Origin: Poecilobothrus nobilitatus
Taxonomy: Eukaryota > Arthropoda > Insecta > Diptera > Dolichopodidae
Assembly: GCA_947095535.1 (NCBI GenBank)
Contig: OX352773.1
Span: 108,483,450 to 108,547,449 of the forward strand
Length of the DNA: 64,000 bases
Reading direction: 5' to 3'
Below the pieces are notes generated by a model, which was not told the DNA's origin, did no database searches, and worked only from the letters and a program-made list of their open reading frames with translations. Both the position numbers and the translations under genes were made by a program. Below are positions 33,393-46,499 of the stretch, one piece after another. Numbering within the stretch: position 1 is the first letter of the stretch; every line of letters begins with the position of its first letter.

Positions 33393-36300
33393 AAAAAATA
33401 CTTCAAAACGATTTTCTTATATATTTTCATACAATAGTATGAAAGTAGTTTTGTTTTATCTTAACTTATCTGAGTTACAAATTGTTTTTATTTTTAAGAA
33501 GTCTTATATTTTTTATAATAGACGTTATAATTATGTTCTTATTTTAATATATTTACTCACAAGATACATAAATTAAAAACAAGTTATATAATTACTTTAG
33601 GATTATTTAATTTAGAAACTAAGTGTATTAAATTAAAATCAACCATTAAAAATATGAGCATGCAGTTACAACTAAAACAAGAAAAAACAAAATAATTTAT
33701 CTAATTTTTAAAAATTTAAATAGTGTAATCTCATTGGCGTGAATAAAAGATATATAATATATACTTTTACAATTAATGAATTTTCTTAAAAAAATTAGAA
33801 ATGCCTTATATATTTTTAAAAGAAACATGTTAAGGAATGATATATAAATTCGTCAATGACACGACTTTTCAAGTATTACATTTAAAAAAAAAATTTAATG
33901 AATTTATTTTTTTTATAAATTTATTTTTAATAATTTGATATAATAAAAACATATAATATAATTTGATATAATAATAACTGAATTATAATGCTTTTAAATG
34001 TTGATTTTTTCAACTTTAATTTGAAAGACAAAAGAAGAACCAATTGTGACTGAATATTCAAAATGTTCAAACGAAATTTATGTAAATTTCCACAACCAAG
34101 AAGTGTTCTAAATGTGATTTTATAACTAAATTCAAATATGAATAAGAAGTGTATTATAAATTTCAATCTTAATCACTATAAAATCATGTTTATACAATAT
34201 GAAATTGGAAACGTAATTTTATACGAAAGAAAGAAAACGTATAAAAATGCAAAAACATATTTATTTTTATACAATATAAAAATAAATTTTATTTTTGCAA
34301 AATGGTTCATTAACATGCGTGCCATTTGTGAGTTTGTAGGAATTTTAAGATCTATACGCAATCAAATAGTAAAAAAATACAAAATATAAATAAAAAATAA
34401 ATTTAACAATATACTCTAAAATTATAAAAATTATTATGAAAACATTTTATTTATTTTACAAAATTATGATATATGGATGGATTATATATAATAAAAAAAT
34501 GTTTATGGTCTGTGATGTTATAAATATATTTTTATATATTTGTTATTATAAATATTGTTAAAAAAGTATAAAACAAGGATTCAGTTATGTAAAAGTTGTC
34601 TTCATTTTTAAAAGTTAAAGATTAATATTACTTTAAATATATAGAACACATTTAATTTTATCATTAAAGAAATTTTATTGATCTAAAATTTCGATTAATG
34701 TTATTTTTCTAAGGGACTAAATGTTAATGTTGTTTTGTAAAGTTATTAATCTATAAATACTTTTACATAACAGTGGAACATCGCTAAAAAATAATAAAAT
34801 GTAAAAATTAACTGAAACATTTGTTCTTAATATATACTTATTAAGATCGAATCTTAACATGGATTGACTGCATCTGCCCAGTGTGATTCCAAACAAAGTC
34901 CACATAAAATGTTGAAGTTATAATAAAATTTTTGAATATATTAATAATTAATAAATTTTAAAACTTAAATTTTTAAATTTAAATTTTAAAGAGATTGAAA
35001 AAAATATGAAAATTCCCAACAATACATATAAAATTACATATATATATTTTCAACTTTATTAATTGAAAAACAACAATTTCATGCTGTTAAAAATGTTATT
35101 GAATAAAACTTGATAAAAAATCAAAATCAAAAACACAACTAAATATCAATGGTTAAATGATGAATAAATAAATATAAATAAAAAACAAAGAAAATGTAAA
35201 ATTTTCTCTTGCAGTTTTTTTTTTCAATTAATACCTCCTAATAGATTTTTCGAATGAATATTATTTTTTTTTTTATAGAAGTTTACGAAGATCCTTTTAA
35301 ATAAAATGTTCATGTCCGAAAAGTGCTGTCAAACGGTTAAACTATTAGAAATATTTTTAAAAACTAATTAATTTTTTTAAAGAAGGAAAAAAATAAAAAC
35401 TAATATAAACCAATATTTCAATTAACAAACTAGAAATTTTGAAAAGTAAATCTTAGTTAAATTTAAATAAAGATTAACTATATTATTAACTGTTTCATTT
35501 TATATCAGAATAATTTAAAAAAATAAATAAACAAAATAAATCATTTCGAAATTATATAAATATGTATATAAATTTATCAATATTCTCATCAATTTAAAAG
35601 AAGAATTATTTGGATTACAATTTACTAAAAGAGTTCAACTCAAAAGTTAAAAGTAAGAGTTCAACTTAAAAGTCAATTAAATTGAAACAAAAAATAATAA
35701 AACAAAAAAAAAACAAAATTTACAATGCTCTTATATGAAAATTAGCATTTACAAAATAAATTGAAAACTGCGTACCTTCATTAGAAGTTGTATAATTTAA
35801 ATCAATTTTATTAACATGAATACAAAAATAAAATGTGGGTTGACGCTGGCATGCAATTTTTAGTTTCGCAATTGCTTGACGAAAAAATTTTTTTTTTTAA
35901 TTGTAAGGTTATGCAATTATTTAGTTACGCAAGTGAAAGCATGATTTTGCTTGTAATTAAAATTTCAACAATTCTTTCATTAATTATAATGAAATAATAT
36001 CGAAATGCGAAATAATGAAAACTAATATCCATTTTGGGCTGAACATATAAGTTTAGTGTAAGCCATTATTAATAGCATTAGATGTTAAGGTTATAAAATT
36101 GGGGTTGTACCAAATTGAATATACAAAATTTTCCATTTTCCTTTTGTTTTTATTTTAGAGCACAAAAATATTCTAACTCCTATAGACAGTATAATTTTTT
36201 TATGCAACAACTATGGGATTAATAATTTTCAAAAAACAAGTTATGTACATACTTTATTTCAATTAATAAATGTTACATTTTTCAAAAACATTTAAAAATA

Positions 36301-39185
36301 CACACAACATTTTGATATCTACGCATTTAATAAATAATTTGTACTAAGTACATATAAAAAATAATTATTCTTCATAAATTTATATTTTATTTACAAGTGT
36401 GAAGTCTTTGAGAAATCCAAATGCACTCTAATTACGATACGAATATTAAATTTTGTTATTCGTAATTAGTATATTTAAAGTTTGACATTCTTCTTTTAAT
36501 AATAAATTAAATTTTATAAATTAATATTAATATTGTTAAATAATTAAATTTAAATATTGTATCATTTAAAAAAAACTTTTAATTTTTAAAATGTTTGTTT
36601 TCAAAAAACAATTTTTAAATTTCAAAAATATTTCCTTCTTTTGCTTATGTTACTTACAATTTAAAAACATTAATTCTTTCGAAAGAGTAGAAAATTTAAT
36701 GTTGATAAATATAAATTTGATCTTTAATTCGAAATAGAAAATAAAACAAATAGTTAATTTTTTTATATTAATATAAATATCCTTTATATTAATTTCAAAT
36801 TATATTCACTTGAAAAGTTTGCTTTACATCATTATTATTTTTTTATAAGGTGATGCTGAAAAAAAAAAAAATTCGCATAAATTACGTTTCAATTTAGTTA
36901 GGATTCACACGGTTCAACTACTTAGTTTTTTTTACATCATTTTCATAATTTTAATGTTGAAAAAGAGTCAAATACTTGATTTTTGGCAATATACGTATTA
37001 AAATAATTATATCATTTTTTATTTCAAAGCTAAACTTAGGAGTAAACATTAAAGTATAATTACTAATCCAATTAAGTCTTTCAAAAACGTATTGGATTAG
37101 TATTTAAAATAATATATTAACTTTAAAATTAAAACTAATGTAAAGAATATAAAGGTAATTTTGTTACCTTGCAAATATTTGTTTTTAATTATAATTTTAG
37201 CTCAACTAATTGTATTAAATATAATATAAAAAAAATTAATGAATCTTTAAATTTACACTTAAAAACCATTAAATTAACGGATATAAATATATTACGTATT
37301 ACCTTTTAAAGAAATATTTAGAAGCACGTTAAATTTTATATATTAGAAGAAGTATGATGTTTTGCAATTTGTTTTTTTATAGTTTAAATAGAAAAAAAAT
37401 TTAACAGGAAAGTTACAAAAATTATTTCATAATACAAAATACAATTTAATAAGATGAGAGTAGTTAATATAATTAACTGAAAATGTGAATTTTACTAAAT
37501 GTATGTTTGTTCAATAATCATATTTAAAATTCAATATTAATTTTAAAATCATTTACACAATGTTTGATTGTAAGGCTGTTCTTAAAATCATTATTACAAT
37601 AATCATTTACGAAAATCTATGTGAAAAGCAGTTCTTACTTCAAATTGTTTTTAATATCAATGTATTAGCTGGTATTAGTCATCATCATTATATTTATAAT
37701 ATTTTTTTAGTATTCAATACTATTTATAATTAAAATAAAAACAATATACTATATACATAAGTAGGTTTATTATAACCTTTATACAATGAAACGTTAGATT
37801 AAATGACATGTAAAACAATTGCAATCCCAAGAAGAAAATTAAAAATATCTTTATAAAACTAAAAATAAATACATTTTTAAAATTAATTAAAAACAATGTT
37901 AAGTAAAAAATAATTTATAAAAATGCAAATCCAAAAAATTCGAAAAATTAATTTAAAAAATGTTTTTTTTTTGTTTTAGAATGAAATTATAAGTTTATTA
38001 CATGTACAAGTGTGACTTGATTACATTAAAATTAAATATTCTTTACCGCTATCTTTACGGAAAATTAGGAATGAATATAAAAATGTGTTTAAAAAACTAT
38101 AAATATTATGTTCAATGGAAAAAAATTAAAGTGGAACAAAAGTTATATTAAAATGCTATATTACTATACTTATTACAATTATTAATTATTAAATATTATA
38201 TAAATGGGCAGTCAGAAAATGTAAGATTTGTCTGAATTATAAAGGATTAAAATGAATAAAATATTTAGACAAATTTAAAAATAAAAATCTTTCTTTGAAA
38301 ATTGAAACTAATATAATAACACTTACATATTATGTATGTATTATAAAGTCCGTTATGAATATGAACTGAAAACAAAAAATTATCAAATTGATGTCAAATT
38401 TTATTTATAAATTCTTTACTATTTTCTTAACAATTTAATAAAAGAACGACACAAAAAATTGGAAAAAAAAAATAAACAACAAAAATTTCATAATTGCACA
38501 CGTGTTTATTGTTTCAATATTTGTTTTACAATAAAATGAAATAGTGTATTTCTCGCTACTAACTATATTTGTGGCTTTACATTAAGTAATTGATTTATTG
38601 TAATAGTGATTTTTTAGCCATTTGAGTTGTTTTTATCATGAGAAATAAGTAAAACAACTGTTTGGAGAAGGCTTGTAGATAAAAAAATTAAGTTAATTAA
38701 AATCAATTTCGCTTTAGATCATAAAGATAAAACAATGAAGTTTTGGAGCCGCATGCGTTCAAAACGAGGAATTATTTGAGAATGTGTTTCGTAATGGTTT
38801 TGGTTCACTCAACCGTTGCTCAGAAAGGATTAACGTAACCAAATGTTTGAAGTCTTGATTAATGTTGCTCTTAATATGATTAATTATAATCGTCTTCCCT
38901 TCAAACTCCAAGTGGTTTCCCATAATAAATTTATATTTATCTTACACTTGCATTCTTGCATACCTTGTGATATTTATCATCACCTAACAAACATGGTTAA
39001 AGTTAACTATTCGTAATATTTCAATTTCAAAGATAGCAGTTAAACGCTTCAGATAAGCAGTTTCCAGATAATTTATTTCACTTTATTTTAAATCATAATA
39101 GCTGGCTTTCCGGAATACTAATAAAAGAATTTGAATTACATAAGAATTCTAAATCACTTCGCAATTCAAAACTATAGAACCTCTA
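33393..39185. other. AT-rich non-coding stretch downstream of FAM120A
   Basis: Nearly 6 kb with no convincing frame on either strand, no transposon motif and no long tandem repeat. It may hold an extended 3' UTR. A 170-bp piece of it (36,883-37,053) recurs at 44,841-45,012. Confidence 0.6.
36883..37053. repeat. Source or sister copy of a 170-bp segment also at 44.84 kb
   Basis: From CGTTTCAATTTAGTTAGGAT to AACATTAAAGTATA this matches 44,841-45,012 in the same orientation with only a few differences. It has no coding content. Confidence 0.9.
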
Positions 39186-39189
39186 AATC

Positions 39190-39790
39190 TTTTACCAAAA
39201 CGTGAGAGCTCTCCGTACTAAAGCCCTCTACGCGTTTTTAAAATCTATGACTCTTCACTTGTCTGAAACTTGGCTTAACTATAATTTCAATAGTGAGGAA
39301 CTGTTTTCAAACGATTTTTTAGTCTATCCTACATATTAAAATATTATATCCTCTTTTGATCAATTGATGGCTTAAATAACCTTGATCTGCAACAAATTAG
39401 TTCTGTCACTAACAAATTAGGCAGACAACTAGACCTTGTATTTTCTTCAGATCATGAAAATTGTTAGGCATTCCCTATTGAAGTAACTTATATCAATGTA
39501 TACGACTATCACCGTTTCTAGTAGATATAATTCTCAATCTAAATTCCTCCAATAAATTCTACTTCTGAGAATTATGTAGAGTTTGATTTTACCAAAACTG
39601 ATTTCACATATTTCGACTCTTGTAGCATCACTCATTGTGGAATCAATTTTCTCTTCATAAAATCTAAACATCTGTCTTAAACTCATAAAACCAGATGCTA
39701 ACAACATGTTTTCGCTTAACTTAGTAATTTTTACAAAATCGCATGAATACTTACAAAATCTCATGAATAACAAACATGGAAAAAGCCCTA
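39190..39790 (+). pseudogene. Jockey-type endonuclease N-terminal and middle remnant
   Basis: The frame starts YQNVRALRTKALYAFLKS, the N-terminal strand of LINE endonucleases (NVRGLRTK). LSETWLNYNFNSEELF follows (catalytic Glu region), and after frameshifts GRQLDLVFSSDHEN and FTKTDFTYF. The order matches endonuclease followed by the linker. No RT remains. The - strand frame over the same place is a shadow. Confidence 0.75.
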
Positions 39791-40140
39791 AAATCATTTA
39801 CTGAAAGTTTTTTTTTTTTAACCTTTTAATTTTTCTTTCTTTTTAAATTGTAGGCGTATTTTAAAAGTCAAAAGCAGGAAATTAATGAACAAGTAAAAAA
39901 GGTTGTTAAATAAAAAAATTAAATTTCAAACGGGTTGTCGCATCCAGTTCAAGTGGAATAAGTTATTGTAAGGCTTCATTCGCTTCAGTGATCAGACGTG
40001 ATTCTGATTAAACCTAAAAAGACACAGAAAATTGATAAAACAAGAAAAGAACTAACTCAGGAGATGGATCCAGTAAAATTAAAAATTGTTGTATTAAATC
40101 AAAGAACATAATACATATGTTAAGAAGTCGCATTGGAAAT
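39791..40140. other. AT-rich spacer
   Basis: No gene, repeat or motif recognised. Confidence 0.45.
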
Positions 40141-40149
40141 ATTTTTATT

Positions 40150-40830
40150 TTTTCAATCTATGATAGTTACGACGGCGATAAAAGGGAAAAAAAAACCATA
40201 AGCTAAAAAAACAAAAACAATTTATTTTTTCATTTATTCTGTTCATAATTCATCTTTTTAAGATTTTCTTCTAACTCATTTTTTTTCCTCTAAATTTTGT
40301 TAACATACATACATATATACATAATATGTATCTTTCTATGAATCACAAACAATAATGTTCTTAAATTTTAAAATGTAAATTTATATCTAAAAAATATAAC
40401 TCTACACAACACATACATATGTATGTACATAATAATTTGAAGACCAATGAAATTTTATTATAATATTGCTTAAGTGTGATGTAAATTGTATGAACGAGAT
40501 CTATTTGCTTTTATTTTTTCTGTTGTGTTTAGAAGAATATTTTTTCTAAAAATTAAAAAATATTTTGGGATGGCTATTGAAATTTTCTAAAATAATCTGG
40601 TTTGTATTAACCTTTTCGGCCCTATAAAGGAGTAGTTAAAATAAATTTACTGAATGTTTAATGTATATTATATATTATAGATATGTATGTAATTTTTTCT
40701 AGATAGCAGAATTCTTAAAATTTTTTTTTGATATTGAAGAAGGTGGCTACATATTATGTAGTCATATTAAAAAACAGAAATTAATAAAATAAATAAAAAA
40801 AATTTAAAAAAAAACAGCTTTTTTGAACTA
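40150..40830. repeat. Dispersed AT-rich repeat, inverted copy of 19.85-21.1 kb
   Basis: Reverse-complement similarity to 19,850-19,968 plus 20,550-21,000, in order and without the MITE. It thus represents the empty site of that insertion, near 40,690. Confidence 0.7.
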
Positions 40831-40964
40831 AAAAGAAGAAAATAAATTTTCAATAGCAAATTTTTCTGTAATTTTCTAAACTATATTGTTACAATCGAGA
40901 TTTCTTTGAAAAAGTTTATTTCAATATGTCAAATATATATATGAATATAAGTATATATAAGTTT

Positions 40965-41067
40965 AAAGTCTGTGAAATTAATATAAAAGCTGGAGGCAAA
41001 ATTTAAAAATATAAGTTTATAGTTATGCGTTTGTTGCCTCCAGCTTTTATTTTAATTTCACAGACTT
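40965..41067. other. Near-perfect 35-bp hairpin with ~32-nt loop
   Basis: AAAGTCTGTGAAATTAATA and the following AAAAGCTGGAGGCAA pair with TTGCCTCCAGCTTTTATTTT and the following AATTTCACAGACTTT, with one mismatch in 35 pairs. The total size of about 103 nt resembles a miRNA precursor or a tiny foldback element. The right arm leads directly into a tandem array. Confidence 0.85.
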
Positions 41068-41068
41068 T

Positions 41069-42805
41069 TTGTTCTCTTTTTTTTCTATTTGTTTTTATTT
41101 TTCTTCCAGTATTACATTTTACTTTTTTTTTTCTGTTATTTAGGTACGCTAAGAACTTATTTTTTTTTTTTAATATTAAATTTATGCATACAGTCTATTT
41201 AAAAAATAGAAATTATTACCTATAGAACATTCTGAATTTTTTTTTTCGTTTATGTTTACCGTCCATTCATATAAATATAATTGTTGGTATTAAAAAATAA
41301 TGAATCTATAACTACACACATATATACTGATATATTCATTCATATACATATTATAGTAGATGGGTACTATATAATGATCTGAACTTCTGATTCTTATATT
41401 GTATTATATATTGTGGCAAGATTTTTAAAAAATTCAGAAAACATTGCATAGCAAAATTAAAAATTTAAATAAAATTGTTATTGCAATTTTATAATGTTCT
41501 TTATTTCCACTTAAAAATGCGACCCTTTAAAAACTTTGATTCATACACTGCCTTGTTTTTTTCTTTTCATAACAAAACATTTTAATATTTTTTTTTTATC
41601 TGTTATGTACGGAAATATCAAACGTATGTTTCTTTCTTTTAAAATCATAACATTTTAAAAGTTCTTTTTTTCTATCTGTTATGTGGGTAAATATCAGATG
41701 TGCACAATATATACATAAGAAATAGACTTTAAAAATATTTAAAAACAATCAAAGTAACATTTTTTGTTGTCTTTTTTTTCTGTTCGTTTTTATTTTTCTT
41801 CCAGTATTACATTTTCCTTTTTTTTTGTTTTCTGTTATTTAGGTACGCTAAGTATTTTTTTTTTTTTTTTTTAAATGTTTAATTTATACATGCATTCTAT
41901 TTAAAAAATATAAATTATAACCTATAGAACATTCTGAATTTTTTTTATTCGTTTATATTTATTGTCCATTCATATGCATACATAAAATTTTTTTTTGTTC
42001 GTTTATGTTTACCGTCCATTCATATAAATATAACTGTTGCCTACATATTAAAAAATAATAAATCTATAACTACATACATAAATAGCCATATATTCATTCA
42101 TATACATATCATTCATATACGTATCTATATTGTGAGCTGAACTTCTCAGTGTTGCATTATATCATAATGCGGCAAAATTTTTAAAAAATTAAGAAAACTT
42201 TGCATAGCTAAATTCAAAATTTAAATAAAAATATTGCAATTTTATAATGTTCTTTATTTCCACTTAAAAATGCGACCCTTTAAAAACTTTGATTCATACA
42301 CTGCCTTGTTTTTTCTTTCTTTTCATAACATAACATTTTAATATTTTTTTTTTTGTCTGTGATGTACGGAAATATTAAACGTATGTTTCTTTCTTTTAAA
42401 ATCAACATTTTAATAGTTCTTTTTTTCTATCTGTTATGTAGGTAAATATCAGATCTGCACATATACATAAGAAATAGCCTTTAAAAATATTTAAAAACAA
42501 TCAAAGTAACATTTTTTGTTCTCTTTTCTTTCTATTAGTTTTTACTTTTCTTCCAGTATTACATTTTACTTTTTTTTTCTGTTATTTAGGTACGCTAAGA
42601 ACGTTTTTTTTTTTTTTAATATTAAATTTATGCACACAGTCTATTTCAAAAATAGAAATTATTAGCTATAGAACATTCTGAATTTTTTTTTTGTTCGTTT
42701 ATGTTAACCGTCCATTCATATGCATACATAAAATTTTTTTTTGTTCGTTTATGTTTACCGTCCCTTCATATAAATATAACTGTTGCCTACATATTAAAAA
42801 ATAAT
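41069..42805. repeat. Tandem array of ~0.7-kb units (two full, one partial)
   Basis: Units start at about 41,069, 41,765 and 42,518, giving periods near 696 and 753 bp. Shared landmarks are CTTCCAGTATTACATTTT, GTTATTTAGGTACGCTAAG, ACCTATAGAACATTCTGAAT, TTTACCGTCCATTCATAT and AAAATGCGACCCTTTAAAAA. The third unit stops after the CCTACATATTAAAAAATAAT motif. No coding frame is present. Confidence 0.93.
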
Positions 42806-43182
42806 AAATCGATAAATCAACTAAATAATAATAGTTGGGAATTCGGGAATTTGGTGTGACTGTGTTAGCAGATTTTTAATAGTACAGCACACATAAAAAT
42901 ATGCATACCATTTTTGTACATGTTTAGTAAAAAAATTTGGTTTTAAAAGTATGTAATTGAGAATATATTAAATTGCTTACTTCTAAATGCTAATGTTTTT
43001 GAATTAAAAAAAAATTATTTTGCTTTTTCTAGACGATGTAGATATATATGTATGTATGTACATAACATATATTTTATGATTAATTCATAATTATTGTTAT
43101 TGAAAAGAAAAATATTGTTGTTATTTACTATTTTTAAAAAAGACTGGATTTCTTATTTTTAATATATTCTTTTTGTTGTTTA
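42806..43182. other. AT-rich spacer
   Basis: Nothing recognised apart from a short TATGTATGTA run near 43,050. Confidence 0.45.
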
Positions 43183-43377
43183 ATGTTTTTACATAATTGG
43201 AAATATATTCTTAGTTTTTATACTTCAGAAAAAGGCATTAGTGGTGCAGATCATCATTCCCTAATAGATCTTAATTTAAAGGCAGCTCCCAATTTAGATA
43301 TCAATGTTAGGGCCATAATATGCGATTTTAATATGTTAAGAGTTTCGAAAGAAAAGCCCTATTTTAATTATAATTAA
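43183..43377 (+). pseudogene. Possible scrap of a LINE endonuclease
   Basis: The 64-codon frame reads GISGADHHSLIDLNLK and VRAIICDFN. This resembles the SDH motif followed by a basic-residue-Asp-aromatic segment at the end of some LINE endonucleases. It is too short for certainty and could be chance. Confidence 0.3.
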
Positions 43378-44130
43378 GAAAGGAAAAACACATATCTATA
43401 TAAATATTATAAATAAACACATTGCTTTTATAAATAAAAATGTATACTAAAAATCAATTGATTTGATGAAAAAAAACTTAAATTTAACACTTGCTTACTA
43501 AATTTTAAGTAAATGCATATTAAATTTTACACTGTGTTCTCAAGTGCGGCACATTAATTTGTTTACACATTCATAACTTTCAAATTCATCGCTTTCAAAC
43601 CAAAAATATTTTCGAAGCACATGTTTATTACATATTTTGAAGTATGTACCTATGTATATGTACGCATAAAATGCAATGGGCTACATAAAAAACAATAGTC
43701 TTTTATAGAAAAAAAAAACATTTATGTATTACGTATACGTATTGGCATTGGTATTGGTGAGTTTAGTAAATTTAGATAAAATGTTTTATTTTGGTTCTGT
43801 AATAATTCTGTTAAAAATTCTGTTATATCTTTGTATGAAAGTTTAATTTTGAAATTAAGCTAATTTCTCTAATGTTTTTCGATATTATTATTTTAAAATC
43901 ATGTATTGTCATCGGTATCTGATCTAATGAAGAAAATTTCAAGTCTCTACCTCAACGGGAAGTGTGTTTAAAATGGCTTCTAAGATTCCATCCTTTACCC
44001 AACCAAGTTAATAAAAAGCTGTTAAAAATATTAAAAATTAAAGTATTTTTAAAAACCAAAAATATTCAGCAGGAAATGGTTAAAAAACCTTACCATATCT
44101 TTACAAAAAAAAAAAAAAAATAAAGAAGGA
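43378..44130. other. AT-rich spacer
   Basis: No gene. A short ATTGGCATTGGTATTGGT repeat lies near 43,740. Confidence 0.4.
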
Positions 44131-45330
44131 ACACATACAAAACAAAAAAGTTATTTTAATGCACGATATTTATAACAACGCCTTTACAGCTTACTGAACC
44201 CATTCAACGAAAATTAAAAAAAAAAAGTTATTAAAAAAAATTAAAAAAAATGTAAATAAAATCAGTGCTCTGATGCGGCTTGTAAAATATTTAGATGTTA
44301 TTTATAAAACATTTTAAAATTTTATATAAATTTTTTTTTTGTAATAGTTGTATGGATATACATATGTATACAGATATTCCTCTCGTAACACTTTAAATTT
44401 TATTTTTAGAATATAGAATACAGATATTCCTCTCGTAACACTTTTAAATTATTACACTTTTAGAAATTATTAAAAAAATTTGAGAATTTTGTCCGATATT
44501 AGTATTACAATACATTACTTGTGACCAAACTTCAGCCAAAGTTTTTTCGTTGCTAGAAATAACATCTGATAAACCATTTTTTAATTATAATAACAAAATT
44601 TTTTGCATGTTCTCTTTTCCCCATCTACGTAATTAAATCTCTTAGAAAAACATTATTAGATTCCGATTTAAAAACCTCAGATGGTATTATAAGCTTTAAA
44701 GTTCTCATAGAATTCAAATAAATGGAAAAACTAAGATGTGTACCAAATTAACTAGGCAACATATTAATCCGAGTACTTTTGAAAAAATAAGAGTTAAATT
44801 AGCAATACAAATATTTAGTAGAACAGTGAGTGCCGCTCACTACGTTTCAATTTAGTTAGGATTCACACGGTTCAACTACTTAGTTCTTTACATCATTTTC
44901 ATAATTATAATGTTTAAAAAGAGTCAAATACTTGATTTTTGGCAATATAGTATTAAAATAATTATATCACTTTTTATTTCAAAGATAAACTTAGGAGTAA
45001 ACATTAAAGTATATGCAACATATTAATCCGACTACTTTTGAAAAAGTGAGAGCTAAATTAGCAATACATATATTTAGTAGAACAGTGAGTGCCGCTATTA
45101 GAACAATAATTGATTGTCTGGTTTTAAAACTGTTACTAAAGTTGCAATTTCAAGAGTAAATTTTGTATTAATGTTTGGTAAACTTTTTGATTGTCTCAAC
45201 GGTGGATCTTTGTATTCTGATAATAAATATCGATTTGCTATTAAACTAAATAGCTTGTCGTTTGAATTTTTAAAATATTGTAAGAACTACTTGGAAAATA
45301 TTTCATTGATTAAAAACAAAAAAAATATTA
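44130..45330 (+). pseudogene. P-element-like transposase remnant, copy B
   Basis: On the + strand FCMFSFPHLRN (44,608), STFEKIRVKLAIQIFSRTVSAA (44,775) and FGKLFDCLNGGSLYSDNKYRFAI (45,175-45,245) follow the order of the C-terminal half of P-element/THAP9-type transposases. Stops and frameshifts are common. It is the reverse-complement relative of 18,855-19,800. The frame is interrupted after SRTVSAA by a 170-bp insertion, and that segment is then repeated. In an active element this protein cuts and pastes its DNA with 8-bp target duplications. Confidence 0.75.
44754..45100. repeat. 85-bp direct repeat flanking a copied 170-bp segment
   Basis: The P-like segment from GCAACATATTAATCCGA to GTGAGTGCCGCT occurs at 44,757-44,838 and again at 45,018-45,100. 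Between them lies a copy of 36,883-37,053. Confidence 0.9.
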
Positions 45331-45900
45331 GTATACTCATTTTTTCATATTTTATACGTTCATAATAATAATTTCTTGTACCTATGGGTTGGGTTATGAA
45401 AAAATTTAAATTTGATTGATAAATTACAAAAATAATATTTTTTATTATTTTTGCTTTTTTTCGTAGTAAAATCAAACACGTAGTAACAAAATGTTTGTTA
45501 ATTTTGGTGGGTCCTCTCAACAGATACCATTTATGAAAATTTTTATGCTGAAATTTATATGGCGTGCAACTTCTTTATGTGTGATATGTTCTTTTGTTAA
45601 GTACAAATTGGAATGGAAACTTAGAAGTAAAAAGTATTAGTGAGGAAAAAATAAATAAAATAAAAATGGTAATAGAAAATAGTAAGTTGAAGGATAAATA
45701 TGATATAAAAAATATTGGAGACTAAGAAGCCAAAAATTATGGTGACGGGAGTTAAAGAAAAATTGGAAAAAGAAGACATGATTTTGAGCTAAGAGACAAT
45801 AAATTTTTGACAATGTGAGTTGAAATGCGTGAAAATGATTGAAGTTAAGGGAAATTTGAAATTTTTTTTTGTGTCAGACCAAACTGATGCAGTTATGAGT
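45331..45900. other. AT-rich spacer
   Basis: No coding or repeat signal seen. Confidence 0.4.
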
Positions 45901-45901
45901 T

Positions 45902-45955
45902 ATGAACAACATAACTGATGCTTTGCTTAAACCAAGCATCAGTTATGTTGTTCAT
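45902..45955. other. Perfect 22-bp hairpin, 10-nt loop
   Basis: ATGAACAACATAACTGATGC plus TT (45,902-45,923) pairs perfectly with its inverse at 45,934-45,955 around the loop TGCTTAAACC. It lies about 0.2 kb before the R1-like LINE. Confidence 0.85.
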
Positions 45956-46499
45956 TAATGAACTATCACAATTAACTGAAAAAGTCATCATTTGTAAGGG
46001 TTAGTATGTTAGTAAATGATGATACATAGATATTAGTAAAACGTAATACTTAATTGGTCATTACCACATTTAGTAACTACTTATTAATGTTAGTAATGTT
46101 GTTAATGGCAATAAAAAAAAAAAAAACTAGCATTGCTAAAACGAAAAAAAAAGAAACTAACATGCAAGTTCCGACTTCTGCGGGGCCCGCCTTCAAGCGG
46201 TGGAGTTGGCTTAAGTACGACCAATGATCCTCATAGGCAATGTCAAGGGATTTTTTAAGAATCTGGCACGTGCAACCATGCGGTTAAGGCTGCGAGGAAG
46301 GGGAACTTAGAAGAAGGAAGAGCGTTCTATTGCGATTTGGCTTAGCCTCCAACGGGAGCTGCAGGCTCGAACCATGTCAAGAAAGAGGAGAAAGTGACAA
46401 ATGAGGGGGAGGCCATGTGGGAAGAGGTTTCGAAACCGAATATGTCGGTGGAGAAATTGATCAAACCAAGGTCAACTCCGAACGAGTCAGTAACGGCTC

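Noticed and set aside
33927..34905. Several 60-83-codon frames on both strands
   Set aside because: They are AT-rich, overlap each other, have no domains and match the chance level expected in this composition.
41025..41225. A 66-codon Phe/Leu-rich frame
   Set aside because: It is a translation of T runs in the hairpin and tandem array. The other array units do not keep the frame.
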